Notes: generated by a model not told the origin, from the letters alone. A stretch of 64,000 nucleotides of DNA from Margaritifera margaritifera (GCA_029931535.1 JAQPZY010001178.1:1052501-1116500); one strand, 5' to 3'. Positions 11,891-24,310 are shown, counted from the first letter of the stretch. Numbers and translations: made by a program.

Positions 11891-13180
11891 TAAAGTGGTC
11901 ACGTACAAGTTTAACAGAGAATAAGTTTTTTATTTGGCTCCCAAGTTAACATCTATTGCCACAACAAACCATGTTTTCATTATAACAAACTAAAGAGACT
12001 AGTATCTTCATAATAGGCAGCTTTTTCTGAAATGTTAAAGTTTAAAGAATAAGGGATAATGTATTGACACTTGATACACTTCTGTCTACTTATGTGCTAT
12101 CAGAATCCATGACTGATTGGCACCACGTTAGTGCGAATACAATAATAAGTAAAGAAAGTAATTACTAGAGTTTAGTGTACTCAATACATTATTTGACTTT
12201 AGAATTGACCCTTATCGGTATTTTTTCACTTTACTTGGTGCATACTTGTCATTTTGTCAAATGTATCTTTTATTGATACAAAGGATACATGAATGTAACC
12301 GAAATGGACAACTCAGCAGCTTAGTAAGAAGAACACGGACACCGATGAAATGCCAAGAGAATGTAATAACCCTGCCTGTAATGTAGTGAGATAAGATACG
12401 TCCTCGTATGAATGAAAATTGTGTAATCTTGTTCATCTTGCACCTGTATGAAAGCAAATATTTCGTGTCATAACTTATAGTCTGAAATTTTATTGCTTTA
12501 TTAACAAAATTATAAGACTTATTACTGTTATCGTCATTATTATTATTGCAGTGGTTTTGTTGTTGTTGTGGTTCTCATTTATGCCTCATCCGCTAATAGT
12601 TATTAGACAGGTCTCTTAAGTTCTGACAATTCAATAGTTTGTTCTCAAAGGCATGTACATGCTCATAGAGTAGATTTTACACATATTGCGTAGTTATCAA
12701 ATGCTATATGTACAACTTTAAACAGAAACTAAAAAAAGGTAATCAACAAATGCTGGAAAGGAGAGGATGGACAAATATAACCAATCTTTATTAACAAATT
12801 ACTGTAAAAATAATTCATCTCTCACTTATTTTCAACGCTTTATAAACAAATTTAGGTAATGTACGTATTGTTTTCTTTTTACTAGAAGTTAACAATTGAA
12901 TGTACTTATACATAGATGGTTTGTTCCAAAAGTACTTTTTAATTAGGATTTCTAGAAGGTCAGTACTTACTAGAGACGCAAAAAAGTATTTGTCATTAGT
13001 ATCCGAGTTGTCACACAGCATAAAATATCTTTCACTTCTATCGATTTTATTGTTTCCATATTTTTCAGTGTCGCACTGTCAATTCTCAAATTATGAGAAG
13101 ACACTCGGGGTTTGGTCAAAACTGGTCCATTTTTAAGGTAACACAAGAATTTATAATAATCTTTAAGGCCGAACTCAGTT
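11890..13180. other. Unassigned stretch
   Basis: AT-rich unique DNA. Short ORFs on both strands lack recognisable motifs. No gene is supported. Confidence 0.5.
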
Positions 13181-13183
13181 TTG

Positions 13184-13195
13184 ATCAGTTTACAT
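13184..13195. repeat. Left target-site duplication of the LINE
   Basis: ATCAGTTTACAT, repeated exactly at 15916-15927 on the other side of the LINE insertion. Confidence 0.9.
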
Positions 13196-15915
13196 TTTTT
13201 TAAAATTTCATTTCTCCTGTAACCTTGCTGGTCATAGGGGCGCCACTGATGACTTTGCGACAATCTCTCTCCATTTTGCCCTGTTCTCCACTGCTCTTTG
13301 GGACTTTGCAAAGTCCATCCCTGTCCACTCTTTGATATTGTCTTCCTATCTCTTCTTCTGTCTACCTCGTTTTCTCTTTCCTCTCACTGTGCCCTGTAGG
13401 ATTGTCTTTGACAGGTCAGTTGAGCGTGAGACGTGACCATACCATCTTAGTTTGCGTTTCTTTACAGTGGTGAGCAGATCTTCATAAGGTCCAATTGCAC
13501 CTTGGATTTTATTGCGCACCTCCGCATTAGAGACGTGGTCTAAGTATGAGATTTTCAGGATCCTTCGATAACATCTCATCTCTAAGGCATGTATTCTTCT
13601 CTCTAATTCTGCGGTTAGGGTCCATGTCTCACATGCATATAAGAATATGGACATGACGAGGGAGCGCAAAAGCTTGATCTTGGACCCAAGCGTGATGTTG
13701 CTGTCTTTCCAAATATGCTTCAGCCTAGCCAGAACAGCTGTTGTCTGCGCAATCCTGGAAAGAACCTCAGGTATTGAACCTTCATCAGAGGCGATAGCAC
13801 CTAGGTACTTGAAGCTCGTTACTGTGCCCAGCTTCTGTCCATTCACTCTTATTTCCTTTTGGATGCCACTCGGTTTGTTTGTCATTAGGTTGTCTTTTCA
13901 GCGTTGATCTCCATCCCATATCTTAGTGATGCTTGATTGAGACGGTTCACTAAGGTTTCCATTTCTTCTTCATCTCCTGCTAAGCCATCGATATCATCAG
14001 CGAAGCGCAGGTTGGTGATTGTTCTGCCTCCAACACTGACACTACCCTCATGGTCTTCCAAAGCGTCGGACATGATCCTTTTTCCAGGTAGATGTTGAAG
14101 AGAGTGGGTGAGAGAAGGCACCCCTGTCTGACTCCGACTGTGGTTCTGAACCAGTCTCCTATGTTACCATTGATGATAACTGTACTAGTCGCTTTGTCAT
14201 ACAGGGTTTCTATAGTGAGGATGAGTTTTGCGTTTATGTTGTATATCCGCATGGTGGCCCACAAGGCTGCATGCCATACCTTGTCGAAAACCTTCTTGAA
14301 GTCAATGAAGACATGATAGAGGTTCTGTTGATGCTGGAGATATTGTTCACAGAGAATTCTGAGATTGAAGATCTGTTCTGTAGTGCTACGTCCTGCTGCT
14401 CTGAAACCTCCCTGTTCTTCCGCAATGATGTGCTCTGCTTGGGGTTTCAGTCTATTGAGGATGATCTTAAGCATAACCTTGCTTGGGTGACTGATGAGAC
14501 TGATTGTTCGGTAGTTCTGGCACAGTTGTAGATTCCCTTTTTTAGGAAGAGTCACGATCAGAGACTGGGTCCTTGGGGTGGGCCATTCTCCTGTTTGCCA
14601 GATTTGGTTGCAGATTGTTGTGAGGACATCTATCATGGAAGTTCCTCCTGCTTTAACAAGTTCTGCTGGTATATTGTCTACCCCAGCTGACTTCCCCTTC
14701 TTTAGCGCCTTTACTGCAGCCTCTACTACGTCCCTGAGGATCGGGAGGTCAACCTCTGTTGTGGTCAGTAGTACGTTTAGTACAGCTTGGTCTCCAGAAG
14801 TCTCCTGGTTGTAAAGCTCCGAACAGTATTCCGTCCATCTGTTAAGAATGTCTTGGTTTTCTGTCAGACTGTTACCAGCCTTGTCCTGAATCGTATTAGA
14901 TCTCCCCTGTTTCTCTGTTGTCAGGTCTTTCACCAACTGGTATGCCCTTTTACTGTCATTCTGGTTCAGGCTTTTCTCGACTTCCTTGCATTGGTCCTCT
15001 AACCAGCTTTCTTTTGCTTTCTTTATGCTCCTCTTAATCCTGTTGTTAATCTCACTGTATTTTTTTGCTCCTTCATGGTCTCCTCGCTTACCCTTCAGTT
15101 TTCTCCTCACATCGCAGAGGTCGAGGATATCAGCTGTGACCCAAGGCATCTTTATTATACGATGCTGGCCAAGGATCTCTCCGGCTGCGTATATTACTGC
15201 CTTGTTGAAGGTGATGATCAAGGAGTCTAGGTTTATTTCTTCATGTCCCAGAATTGTGAGTGGTGCAAATTTGCCGCCTATTGATGCTTCAAATGCTTGT
15301 GCCACGCTTGGATCTTTAAGTTTTTCAAGGTCGAACCTGATCCTAACTTGTCTTGGCTTATTGGTCTTCCTCAGACAAAGTTTAATAGTCATCATCAGCA
15401 AGTCATGGTCGCTTCCTATATCAGCTCCTGGGAAGCTACGTGTTCTGTCAATGTTTACGCTAGACCGGAAGCGCATTCTCACCAAGATGTAATCAATCTG
15501 GTTGTGATGTTTTCCGTCTGGGCTGTGCCAAGTCCATCTTCTGGATAGTTTGTGGGGGCCAAGGGTGTTCGTTAGCACTAGGTTATTGTATGTGGCGAAG
15601 TCCAGGAGCTTGAGTCCTCTCTCATTGGTCTGCTTATTACAGTATGGACCACAGACTTCTCGCCAGTCTGCTTCTGCGTCTTCTCCTACCTTAGCATTCC
15701 AGTCTCCTTGAATAACCAGAATATCCTTCTTGTGTGGCTGGTCTATGAGAGTTTGAAGCTGGTCGTAGAACTCATCCAGTTCCTCGTCATCATGGTCAGA
15801 TGTTGGGTCATAGACCTGTATGATAGTGATGTTAAAGTGAGATGCCCTCACGTGGATTGTAATCATCCTGTTAGACACTGGTCATTCTGGTTCAGGCTTT
15901 TCTCGACTTCCTTGC
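13196..15915 (-). mobile_element. 5'-truncated non-LTR retrotransposon insertion
   Basis: A 2.72-kb insertion flanked by the 12-bp duplication ATCAGTTTACAT. Its 3' end lies at the left: after the ORF stop at 13232 comes a short untranslated tail that ends in A-rich sequence on the minus strand, as expected for target-primed reverse transcription. At the 5' end (right) the body breaks off inside the endonuclease domain. It is followed by a 37-bp patch (15881-15917) copied in the same orientation from the element's interior (14955-14991). That patch overlaps the duplication by two bases. Confidence 0.93.
13232..15878 (-). pseudogene. LINE endonuclease/reverse transcriptase, decayed
   Basis: One degraded coding region. 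The main open stretch (15878 down to about 14080) is about 600 codons. It begins inside an AP-like endonuclease (GDWNAKVG at residues 58-65; SDHDL at 156-160), and the N-terminal part with the catalytic Glu is missing. Reverse transcriptase follows: SAGVDNIPAELVKAGG (398-412), YRTISLISHPSKVMLK (456-471), the EEQ.GFR.GRSTTEQ block near 487-502 (with one inserted Ala), FIDFKKVFDKVWH (524-536) and GVRQGCLLSPTLFN (582-595). A frameshift near 14080 moves the frame; LRFADDIDGLAGDEE, the catalytic motif, is intact in the next frame. A second shift near 13893 leads to the C-terminal domain (FLYACETWTL, LRWYGHVSRS). At 13346 an in-frame TAG stands where the family has Trp. The ORF closes with VAPL at 13232. 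It is non-functional. These proteins are often annotated as craniofacial development protein 2-like or jockey-like; the exact clade is not assigned. Confidence 0.93.
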
Positions 15916-15927
15916 ATCAGTTTACAT
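15916..15927. repeat. Right target-site duplication of the LINE
   Basis: ATCAGTTTACAT, identical to 13184-13195. Confidence 0.9.
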
Positions 15928-16689
15928 AGAGACAGCTTATCTGAATTGTGTAAATAATTGTTTCGGTCTGAAAAAAAGCATCTGTAACCCTTTGTGATAC
16001 AAATTGGTTTAATTCATGTTTAAGTTAATCGATACCTTGGGCAAGAAAAATCAGGTAACCTGAAGTAAAGAGTAGAAAAAAACAAATACTGCGCGTATTG
16101 TACACATAAAAACAAAAGTTGTTACCTGTATGAAAAGTATCACTATATCCGCGACACAAAGTCCATAGCTAATTCCTTCTGTATTGTTAGCATTCTGGGG
16201 TTATAAAGATGAATTGACGTCACTTAGAATAAATGAATATAACAGCAATTTCCTATAATACATTGCAGTTTCAGATATCGAATATGTATTTATGTCCATC
16301 ATTAAGTATTCTTTTTTTGGTACTCCTCCAAGGCGCCAAATATCAAATTTGGAGCCACTAAAAGCTGAGCAAGTTGAATAGTACCATATCGAAACAGGAG
16401 AATGCATGGAAATATATATACGTTTTTATTAGAACTCATGCAAAATTATTTAATAATTAACTAATTATAATTTACGTTGAAACGCGGTTGCCAATGTAAA
16501 TGTTCACCAACCTGATGCTGGATCTATCCCTAGAATCTCCGAAACGTTGGTCTATGTACGAATTCCTCGAAAAGTTATTTTATCTTTACGAGATGGATTG
16601 AAGTGTTATGAATGCTGAAATGTGGTGAAGGATTGTGATTGACGATTGAGCGGTTGCATTGATAAAGCCACGATGAGAGAAGTCCCAAT

Positions 16690-16810
16690 AGACTGGTTTT
16701 CAATTCTGCCATTAACGCCACGTGACAGTGGCCAATCGAGTGTCAAAACAAATATTCCCGTCCGGCGCGAAAACAATCTGCTTATTGATTGGTATCGATG
16801 AAAACGTGTG
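16690..16810. promoter_or_regulatory. Promoter-like cluster: E-box, CCAAT boxes, E2F-type site
   Basis: Within 120 bp are CACGTG (in GCCACGTGACAG), CCAAT in GGCCAATCGAG, an E2F-type GGCGCGAAA (TTTCGCGCC on the minus strand) and the inverted CCAAT ATTGATTGG. Such a CCAAT plus E2F combination is known from animal proliferation-gene promoters. No adjoining coding start was found on either strand, so the function is unproven. Confidence 0.3.
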
Positions 16811-17668
16811 CTGTTTGTAAACGAACGAGCTCATAGAGCATATACTTGTTCAAGATCAAAGAATCTGCACTCATCATCCGTCCGGTCCACAGATTTTAAA
16901 TTTCACCTGATTGAACAAAGTCAGGTATTAGGTCACAGAAATGATCGGCACAATTATACAGTGTAGAATGATAACATGGATTTCAATAATGCAGTCTCTC
17001 TGATTGGATACTGATTTGCTTTGATTTAGACATCACATTTTTTTCATTAAATTTCACTGTTTATCTGTTTATGATGCAGTCCTGCCAAAGCTAATTTAAT
17101 ATTACAATCCTTTAAATGCATACGTTTTCATTTCATTCTCGAATAGTTACTTGACTGTAATCTTTTCAGCAATTAATTACTTTGGAAGAACAAAAAATAT
17201 GGATTGCGAATAGACATATTTTTATCACAACCCCCCCCCCCAACAAAATTGCTATTGTCAAGGATATTAGCGTATTAAACCTAAATATTTGGAGAAAGTC
17301 AGATCTAAAATCATAAGAAATGACAGTGAACCGAAATCACGCAAGCGTTCTATATTGTGAAGCAGCGATGCTGAGCGTTAGGACACATATAGAGGCTTGC
17401 AGGAATTTCAATGCTTAACAATTTCATTCGTATTAATTCTTGCTGATTGCATTTACCCGTTAATAAATATTCGTCCAAATTATGGTGAAAAATGTAATTG
17501 GCTCAACATACAAAATATAAAATGTTGAATTAAATTGGTCAAGTAATAAAGATCCACTTTTCAATTAAAAATATGTACAATTAGTTTGCTTGGATACCTA
17601 TGAATACAAAATAGTGTCAATATTTTCATTTTATGCCAATTTTTCGAAGATTATAGCAAAGATGATCT

Positions 17669-17669
<1 letters not shown>

Positions 17670-17712
<43 letters not shown>
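17670..17712. repeat. (GA)n microsatellite
   Basis: About 20 GA units with one AAA interruption. Confidence 0.95.
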
Positions 17713-18389
17713 AATCGAACACAAGTAGACGCAAATATTTTGCATTTGCAACATTCATGATACTTCTAATAATATTTTTATTTCAGTAACCCAAAAGTAT
17801 TTAACTGAATATGCACCAATACATAGTTTAAATACTGAAAATGTTTTGAACAAGTAGTGAATTAACTTACTCATATCCTCCATTTCTTGTCTTTAAATGT
17901 GTATCATGCTTGTGCTGAATCGAATTCATAAAGTATGTTACAATGATTCATTCATGGATACCAACCAAAAATAAAAAATGTCCCCTTCGCGCCAAGCTTG
18001 AGTAAATCATCACAGAAAGCACAGAGTAAAATTACTATTGACGGTATGCCAGAGTTGAAATATAAAAGTTACCTAATGATTTTTATTTTTTATTTTTGCC
18101 TTAGAATATCATGTTACTAACAAAATTATTTCACTAAATCTATTCCGATAATTAATGCAAGTCTATTACCTGTTATCCAAATTTTTACGACAGCATCAAA
18201 TGAAATATAAACAAATAAAATATATTCTCTGATTATTTACTTGCCTGTTCCGTCTGTTATGTCCATTATTTGAATAAATAGTCAAGTTAATAATCCGTTT
18301 AATGGCATTAATTCCAATTGATTGTGATGTTTGTGCAAGTGACGGCCATTCCACAAGCAGACATTTTAAGTGACCGTTATCATTATTGT

Positions 18390-18735
18390 CGTGTGTTCCA
18401 ATAAGTCTTTGAACTATACAGTACGTTCCAATAAGTAATTGAACAATAGAAGGTTTATCAGTAAGTTGCTGGGCAATAAGTATGTCCCTGTAAGTTCTTG
18501 AACAATTTAATATGTTCCAATAAATTGCCGAACAATATAGTATTTTTATGCAAGCCGTTGAGCAATACAGTATGTTTCAAATATTCGTGAAAGAAAAGGC
18601 AAGTATTAAACGTCGTTTGAGCTATTATGTACGTCACAACCTGTCTTGAACAATTTAGTATGTTCCAATATGACATTCGACAATAGAGTATTTGTAAATA
18701 GTCGTTGAACAATAGAGTATGTACCAAGAAGTCAT
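18390..18735. repeat. Degenerate tandem array, unit about 30-37 bp
   Basis: About ten diverged units built around GTTCCAATAAGT..TTGAACAATA with TAGTATGTTCC-type ends. It sits immediately upstream of the highly regular 21-bp array. The antisense ORF through it only reflects the repeat. Confidence 0.75.
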
Positions 18736-18748
18736 TGGAGTTCGTTTT

Positions 18749-20407
18749 TTTTCCCATTAAACATCATTGTTTTCCCATTAAACATCATTGTTTTCCCATT
18801 AAACATCCTTGTTTTCCCATTAAACATCCTTGTTTTCCCATTAAACATCATTGTTTTCCCATTAAACATCATTGTTTTCCCATTAAACATCATTGTTTTC
18901 CCATTAAACATCATTGTTTTCCCATTAAACATCCTTGTTTTCCCATTAAACATCATTGTTTTCCCATTAAACATCATTGTTTTCCCATTAAACATCCTTG
19001 TTTTCCCATTAAACATCATTGTTTTCCCATTAAACATCATTGTTTTCCCATTAAACATCCTTGTTTTCCCATTAAACATCATTGTTTTCCCATTAAACAT
19101 CATTGTTTTCCCATTAAATATCCTTGTTTTCCCATTAAACATCATTGTTTTCCCATTAAATATCCTTGTTTTCCCATTAAACATCATTGTTTTCCCATTA
19201 AACATCATTGTTTTCCCATTAAACATCATTGTTTTCCCATTAAATATCCTTGTTTTCCCATTAAACATCATTGTTTTCCCATTAAATATCCTTGTTTTCC
19301 CATTAAACATCATTGTTTTCCCATTAAATATCCTTGTTTTCCCATTAAACATCATTGTTTTCCCATTAAACATCCTTGTTTTCCCATTAAACATCATTGT
19401 TTTCCCATTAAACATCATTGTTTTCCCATTAAACATCATTGTTTTCCCATTAAACATCATTGTTTTCCCATTAAACATCATTGTTTTCCCATTAAACATC
19501 ATTGTTTTCCCATTAAACATCCTTGTTTTCCCATTAAACATCATTGTTTTCCCATTAAACATCCTTGTTTTCCCATTAAACATCATTGTTTTCCCATTAA
19601 ACATCATTGTTTTCCCATTAAACATCATTGTTTTCCCATTAAACATCATTGTTTTCCCATTAAACATCCTTGTTTTCCCATTAAACATCATTGTTTTCCC
19701 ATTAAACATCCTTGTTTTCCCATTAAACATCATTGTTTTCCCATTAAACATCATTGTTTTCCCATTAAACATCCTTGTTTTCCCATTAAACATCATTGTT
19801 TTCCCATTAAACATCATTGTTTTCCCATTAAACATCCTTGTTTTCCCATTAAACATCATTGTTTTCCCATTAAACATCCTTGTTTTCCCATTAAACATCA
19901 TTGTTTTCCCATTAAACATCATTGTTTTCCCATTAAACATCCTTGTTTTCCCATTAAACATCATTGTTTTCCCATTAAACATCATTGTTTTCCCATTAAA
20001 CATCCTTGTTTTCCCATTAAACATCCTTGTTTTCCCATTAAACATCATTGTTTTCCCATTAAACATCCTTGTTTTCCCATTAAACATCATTGTTTTCCCA
20101 TTAAATATCCTTGTTTTCCCATTAAACATCCTTGTTTTCCCATTAAACATCCTTGTTTTCCCATTAAACATCCTTGTTTTCCCATTAAACATCATTGTTT
20201 TCCCATTAAATATCCTTGTTTTCCCATTAAACATCATTGTTTTCCCATTAAACATCCTTGTTTTCCCATTAAACATCATTGTTTTCCCATTAAACATCAT
20301 TGTTTTCCCATTAAACATCCTTGTTTTCCCATTAAACATCCTTGTTTTCCCATTAAACATCCTTGTTTTCCCATTAAACATCATTGTTTTCCCATTAAAC
20401 ATCATTG
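18749..20407. repeat. 21-bp minisatellite, exactly 79 units
   Basis: Seventy-nine head-to-tail units of exactly 21 bp (1659 bp) with no indel. Three unit types differ at two positions: AAACATCATTG, AAACATCCTTG and AAATATCCTTG endings after TTTTCCCATT. AAATATCATTG is never seen. Because 21 is a multiple of three and the frame is free of stops, both strands stay open: 588 codons on plus (heptad FPIKHHC or FPIKHPC) and 557 on minus (heptad MFNGKTM or MFNGKTR). Flanking codons show no signal peptide or other protein-like sequence, so this is most likely non-coding satellite DNA. Confidence 0.97.
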
Positions 20408-20863
20408 TTTCAACAGTATGAACAAGAGCATATATTGTACCTTATTATATACTTATAAACAGTCCCATTAGTTTAGCGTTGTTGCTACCGGTCAATATCC
20501 AGCGGTATTGACCGTAGCTAAATAAAAATATTGACCGCTTCCTTATATGGTAAACACGTGCTCGCATTCGATGAACTACTTCTGGCACCGGCTAAATAAA
20601 ATGGCAACGGAAACGTCGAACGCTGACCAAGTCATAAATCTGATGGCCATCAGGGGCCGACAATGACTGTAACCCTTTCTACTGGACACCAGTGCTGAAG
20701 AACCAGTGGATCTAGCTCTCTCATACAAAGAAAAATATTTATCATCCAAATTATATAAAGAAAATCTGAATATATCCAAAGACTTAAATTGCAAGGAGAA
20801 AAAAAATCTGATTTATAAAATTAATGAAAATGTACGGCTAGTGATCGCTAGATGGTACTGTTA

Positions 20864-20868
<5 letters not shown>

Positions 20869-20904
<36 letters not shown>
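20869..20904. repeat. (GA)n within module copy A
   Basis: About 18 GA units at the same position as the longer (GA)n tract at 31298 in copy B. Confidence 0.95.
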
Positions 20905-20910
<6 letters not shown>

Positions 20911-21496
20911 AGAGTTAACCGTGACTTTTGATACAATGTATTAGTCAACAACTTCTCTTTCACGTAAACAGAGCCCTTTTTTCCACTCTGGATATTATTG
21001 TTTTATCCTGTACTAGGAATTTAATGAAACATTAGCGATTCCAAAATGAATCTATATCCTTATTTAAAATAAGTATTATCCATGACCAATGGACCTCAAA
21101 CAAAGTGCACTTTCAAATTTACCCGCCATCATGACAGCTACATTGAGATAATCACAACGATAACCTTAGACGGAATTTTTCTGGCTCATCTTTTCATAAT
21201 GGTATCTTCATTGTTCACTCTTGCGTCATTTTTTTTTACTAATATCAATATTTCGCTGTATTTCTTTGGTTACATGACATTGTATCTTCTTTAACAAATT
21301 TCGTTTCGTTCCCTGCTGAATGAAAACACCCCATGTACGCGCACGCTTCCACTGCAGTAAAATAGGTTTTATTTATTAAATGAACGACAAGTAAAATGTT
21401 CAATAAAACGCTGAAATAATTTTTTTTTTCAATTGTTTTGTTCCTATAACATAACAGAATGATTAATATGCTTGTTTTTTTATTATATAATAAGAA

Positions 21497-21623
21497 GGTT
21501 ATTCACTGAGTATTAAAAAAATATTGGGCCTTCTTTCATGTGGCTTAGAATGCCCTTACAAGCTAGGACATCCTGCGTCACATGACCTCGGGCCCAATAT
21601 TTTTCAATACTCAGTTAATAACC
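21497..21623. repeat. Terminal hairpin of module copy A
   Basis: A 33-bp inverted repeat: 21497-21530 (GGTTATTCACTGAGTATT onward to ATATTGGGCC) pairs with 21591-21623 (GGCCCAATATTTTTCAATAC onward to TTAATAACC). The spacer is about 60 bp and contains a second nested pair TCATGTG/CACATGA. Copy B has the same structure at 31933-32057. A foldback or MITE-like end is the simplest reading. Confidence 0.85.
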
Positions 21624-21639
21624 TATACAATTAATGAAA

Positions 21640-24310
21640 AACTGAGTACATTAGGCATGGAAGAAAAAGTAACAATGGCAGTACGCTACTGTTGAAACGT
21701 ACATCAAACAAAACTTCGCGAGGGAAAATAGCCTTCATATACTTCAGCATACTATGTTCAAGTGGAAGTCCGTAAAAATGTTCCCTCTTTATTATTTGAT
21801 TGACATTTAACTTTGTAAATATGGAAAATGTAAATAAAGTTCGGAAAAACTCATGCTTATGGAAATGTTATAGCCTAGCGTGTCTATCGTGTGTTTGGCA
21901 TCGCCATATTGCAGATGTAATACATGAATTATATGAAAGAATCAGAGGATCTCCGAATGGTTCATTGCGTCGCGAGGTCGGTTTGTGTTCATCACAATAC
22001 GATATGCACTACAGTTAAGAATGTTGTTCGAGTGAAATCTTTTCACAAAATGAAAAATGTAACCACAATGAACCTCGAGTTATATTTGCTTTGAATTCAA
22101 CTGTACTGTAGTCATGAGTTTGATATGCGTATTACATGTAGCCATTGTAAACAAACTGACTTTGTAACGTCACAGGCAGTCTCTAATGGCGACCGACAGT
22201 GACAGTGATAATACGGTACTTTCACCGATTTATTTAGTGGAAATGCACACATTTTTCGTTCTAGTGTTTAGATCATATAAAATATGCCAGCTACATACTA
22301 CATGGAAACAATATAACGCCACATGGACTTTAAGAAATAAAAATTTTGACTCAGTCTTATCTATCGATTTCTGAGCGTCGATCTGTCTTTTGTTGCTTAA
22401 TTTACAACGAAATTTAAAGACCAATAAATACAATGTATTCGTTCACTTGTCCGTTTCTTGTCATATACCCATTTTATCAGTATTCCGTTATTTGTCAGCA
22501 TCAAGAATACCAGTCCGGGCTGACTGCAATGTCTACGCATGTGAGAATCATCCATCAACAGATATTGTCGATGCCTGTTGACCTTACTGAAATTCATTAC
22601 TGAAAATTGGAAAGAGAATCCAAATGACATGCATGTCACCTCTGTTCTTTCCGTAAAGAAGTTTGCAACTACTGCTATATATTAGAATTGACGGGATTTG
22701 TCGACTGCGCTCTGAAGCCGGGGGAAATCGAAGACATCTGATAAACCTGTCGGCGTCGAAGAAGGATATAAGATCATTTAAGGCCGTAATTTAACTCTGT
22801 TGGGTAAAACAGCGTGGGTCTTTATAACTTGTCGGATCATATGATCACATCATTTGGGATTTATGTTTTGAGACTAGGTTGTTAAGAAGTATTGATGGGG
22901 GAAACCTTTCGAGTATTAAAGCGGCTTACATGTGCATGATAGTGTTTCCAGTGTAGAACAATGATGGGAAATATCTCTAGCTTTCATCATGTAACTATTG
23001 TCTTTCATCACACGAGCTTCAAATGCAATCAGAGTGGAAGCGAACTGACAAAGACAATAATGAAGAGAAACAGTAACTGCAACACTTTTACATCTTAAGG
23101 GCTGTTGGTAATGCGAACCGGCTTCATTGAGTGGGTAGGTGTGGTATAGCCAAATAACATGTATAGAACGTAATAAGTGGAAAATGCTACATTTTTTACT
23201 TAAAAAACTTTCAAATGGAATGTGCAAATACAACCTGTTTTGCGAAAAAGGTATTTTATAAGAAATAAAATAGGCAATTTGATATTGCATTTTATACGCA
23301 ATAGATAACGGCGAAGAGATATAATTAAGTGATAGCACTGTAATTATCATGTTGCATAAAGACTAAACAAGATGCAACGAGTGTTATATTTTGCATATAC
23401 ACGGGGCTTCACGTACACCGCATGTGGCAAACAAAACGATGCAATGTAATGGAGGTTGCCTTATTGGTCTGCTTCCAGTCAATACAGTTCCATGACTGAG
23501 AGTCATATTACATGAATATCTGTAACCCGATAGCCATCAAAGTTAGCACAGTTGTGGTCGGTATTGTTAATAGCGAAGAAAATTCCGCAACATGTGTGAA
23601 ATGTATACTATTAACTGAGTTATTCCATTGTTTACATTTCACTTGCTTGTCATCTGTCGATTCGCCACATATAGTTCTGTAAATATCAATCCGCCAAACT
23701 ATCTTCAGGTATTATCAGTCGTTCATTCTTAATACCCGTCTAAAGATAACGAAAACAACGTTAAATTTGCTGTATATCGTAAATACGCATTATATTTCTT
23801 CGTAAATGATACATACATTGAATTTGCTTGCAACTATGAGAACAATTGTAGTTGTAGGCTGTTTCCTCTAGCGAGGCATTTTCCGCAAGGCAAAAAGTGT
23901 GGTTCAAGAGAAGAAAATCGTTAATTATATGAAAATTAAGAATTGATCCGGTGAGATATATGAGAAATTGCATACTTTATAAGAAGGTCGTTTCTTCAGG
24001 TCGGTTGGATGTTACAACTGACACTAATCGTGAATTCTAAACTAAGTGTAGCGTAACATAGTCAGAGACGGTGAATTAGACATGAATACATGTGTATGTT
24101 CTAGTGTTCATCTACAATAGAATCTACGGTGTATCAATTAAGCCATTTGTATGGAAAGAGTTTAACTTTTTTTTCGATTTAATTATATACATATTGGTGG
24201 TGTTTTATTGAAATATTTTGCAGTTGTGTTATATATTAAATGGTTTTGTTTTCTGTGTGACGTCTGAAGACTTTGGGTCAGTCAGTTTGTATCGTGTTAC
24301 AGTGTAGTCA
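21640..24310. other. Unassigned, possible host-gene DNA
   Basis: Mostly unique, less repetitive DNA. Short plus-strand ORFs at 21800-22018 and 22186-22374 look protein-like; the second contains ATGGCGACCGACAGTGACAG (M-A-T-D-S-D-S-D). The minus-strand ORF at 22916-23350 (144 codons) has no recognisable motif. None has a supported exon structure. Confidence 0.35.

Larger units (their letters stand above)
15930..18370. other. Unassigned, with a possible promoter region inside
   Basis: No gene is supported. A C10 run lies at 17231-17240 and a (GA)n tract at 17670-17712. The 16690-16810 segment is listed separately. Confidence 0.5.
20430..21625. repeat. 1.2-kb dispersed module, copy A
   Basis: Colinear with 30750-32057. 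Shared blocks include AACAGTCCCATTAGTTTA, the inverted pair GGTCAATA/TATTGACC, AAATGGCRACGGAAACGTCG, a (GA)n tract at the same place, CATGACAGCTACATTGAG, TTTCGTTTCGTTCCCTGC and a terminal hairpin. The homologous start is about 20436 (TGTACCTTATT). Copy A lacks the 103-bp insertion present in copy B; its intact site ACGTGCTC is at 20556-20563. No coding frame is conserved between the copies, so it is a non-coding repeat of unknown class. Confidence 0.88.

Noticed and set aside
14092..15929. Several plus-strand ORFs of 70-170 codons
   Set aside because: Antisense shadows of the LINE reverse-transcriptase reading frame.
18705..20471. 588-codon plus-strand ORF (FPIKHHC heptads) as a repeat protein gene
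   Set aside because: The frame stays open only because the 21-bp unit has no stop; the opposite strand is open for 557 codons for the same reason. There is no signal peptide or promoter, and the non-repeat ends are short and featureless.
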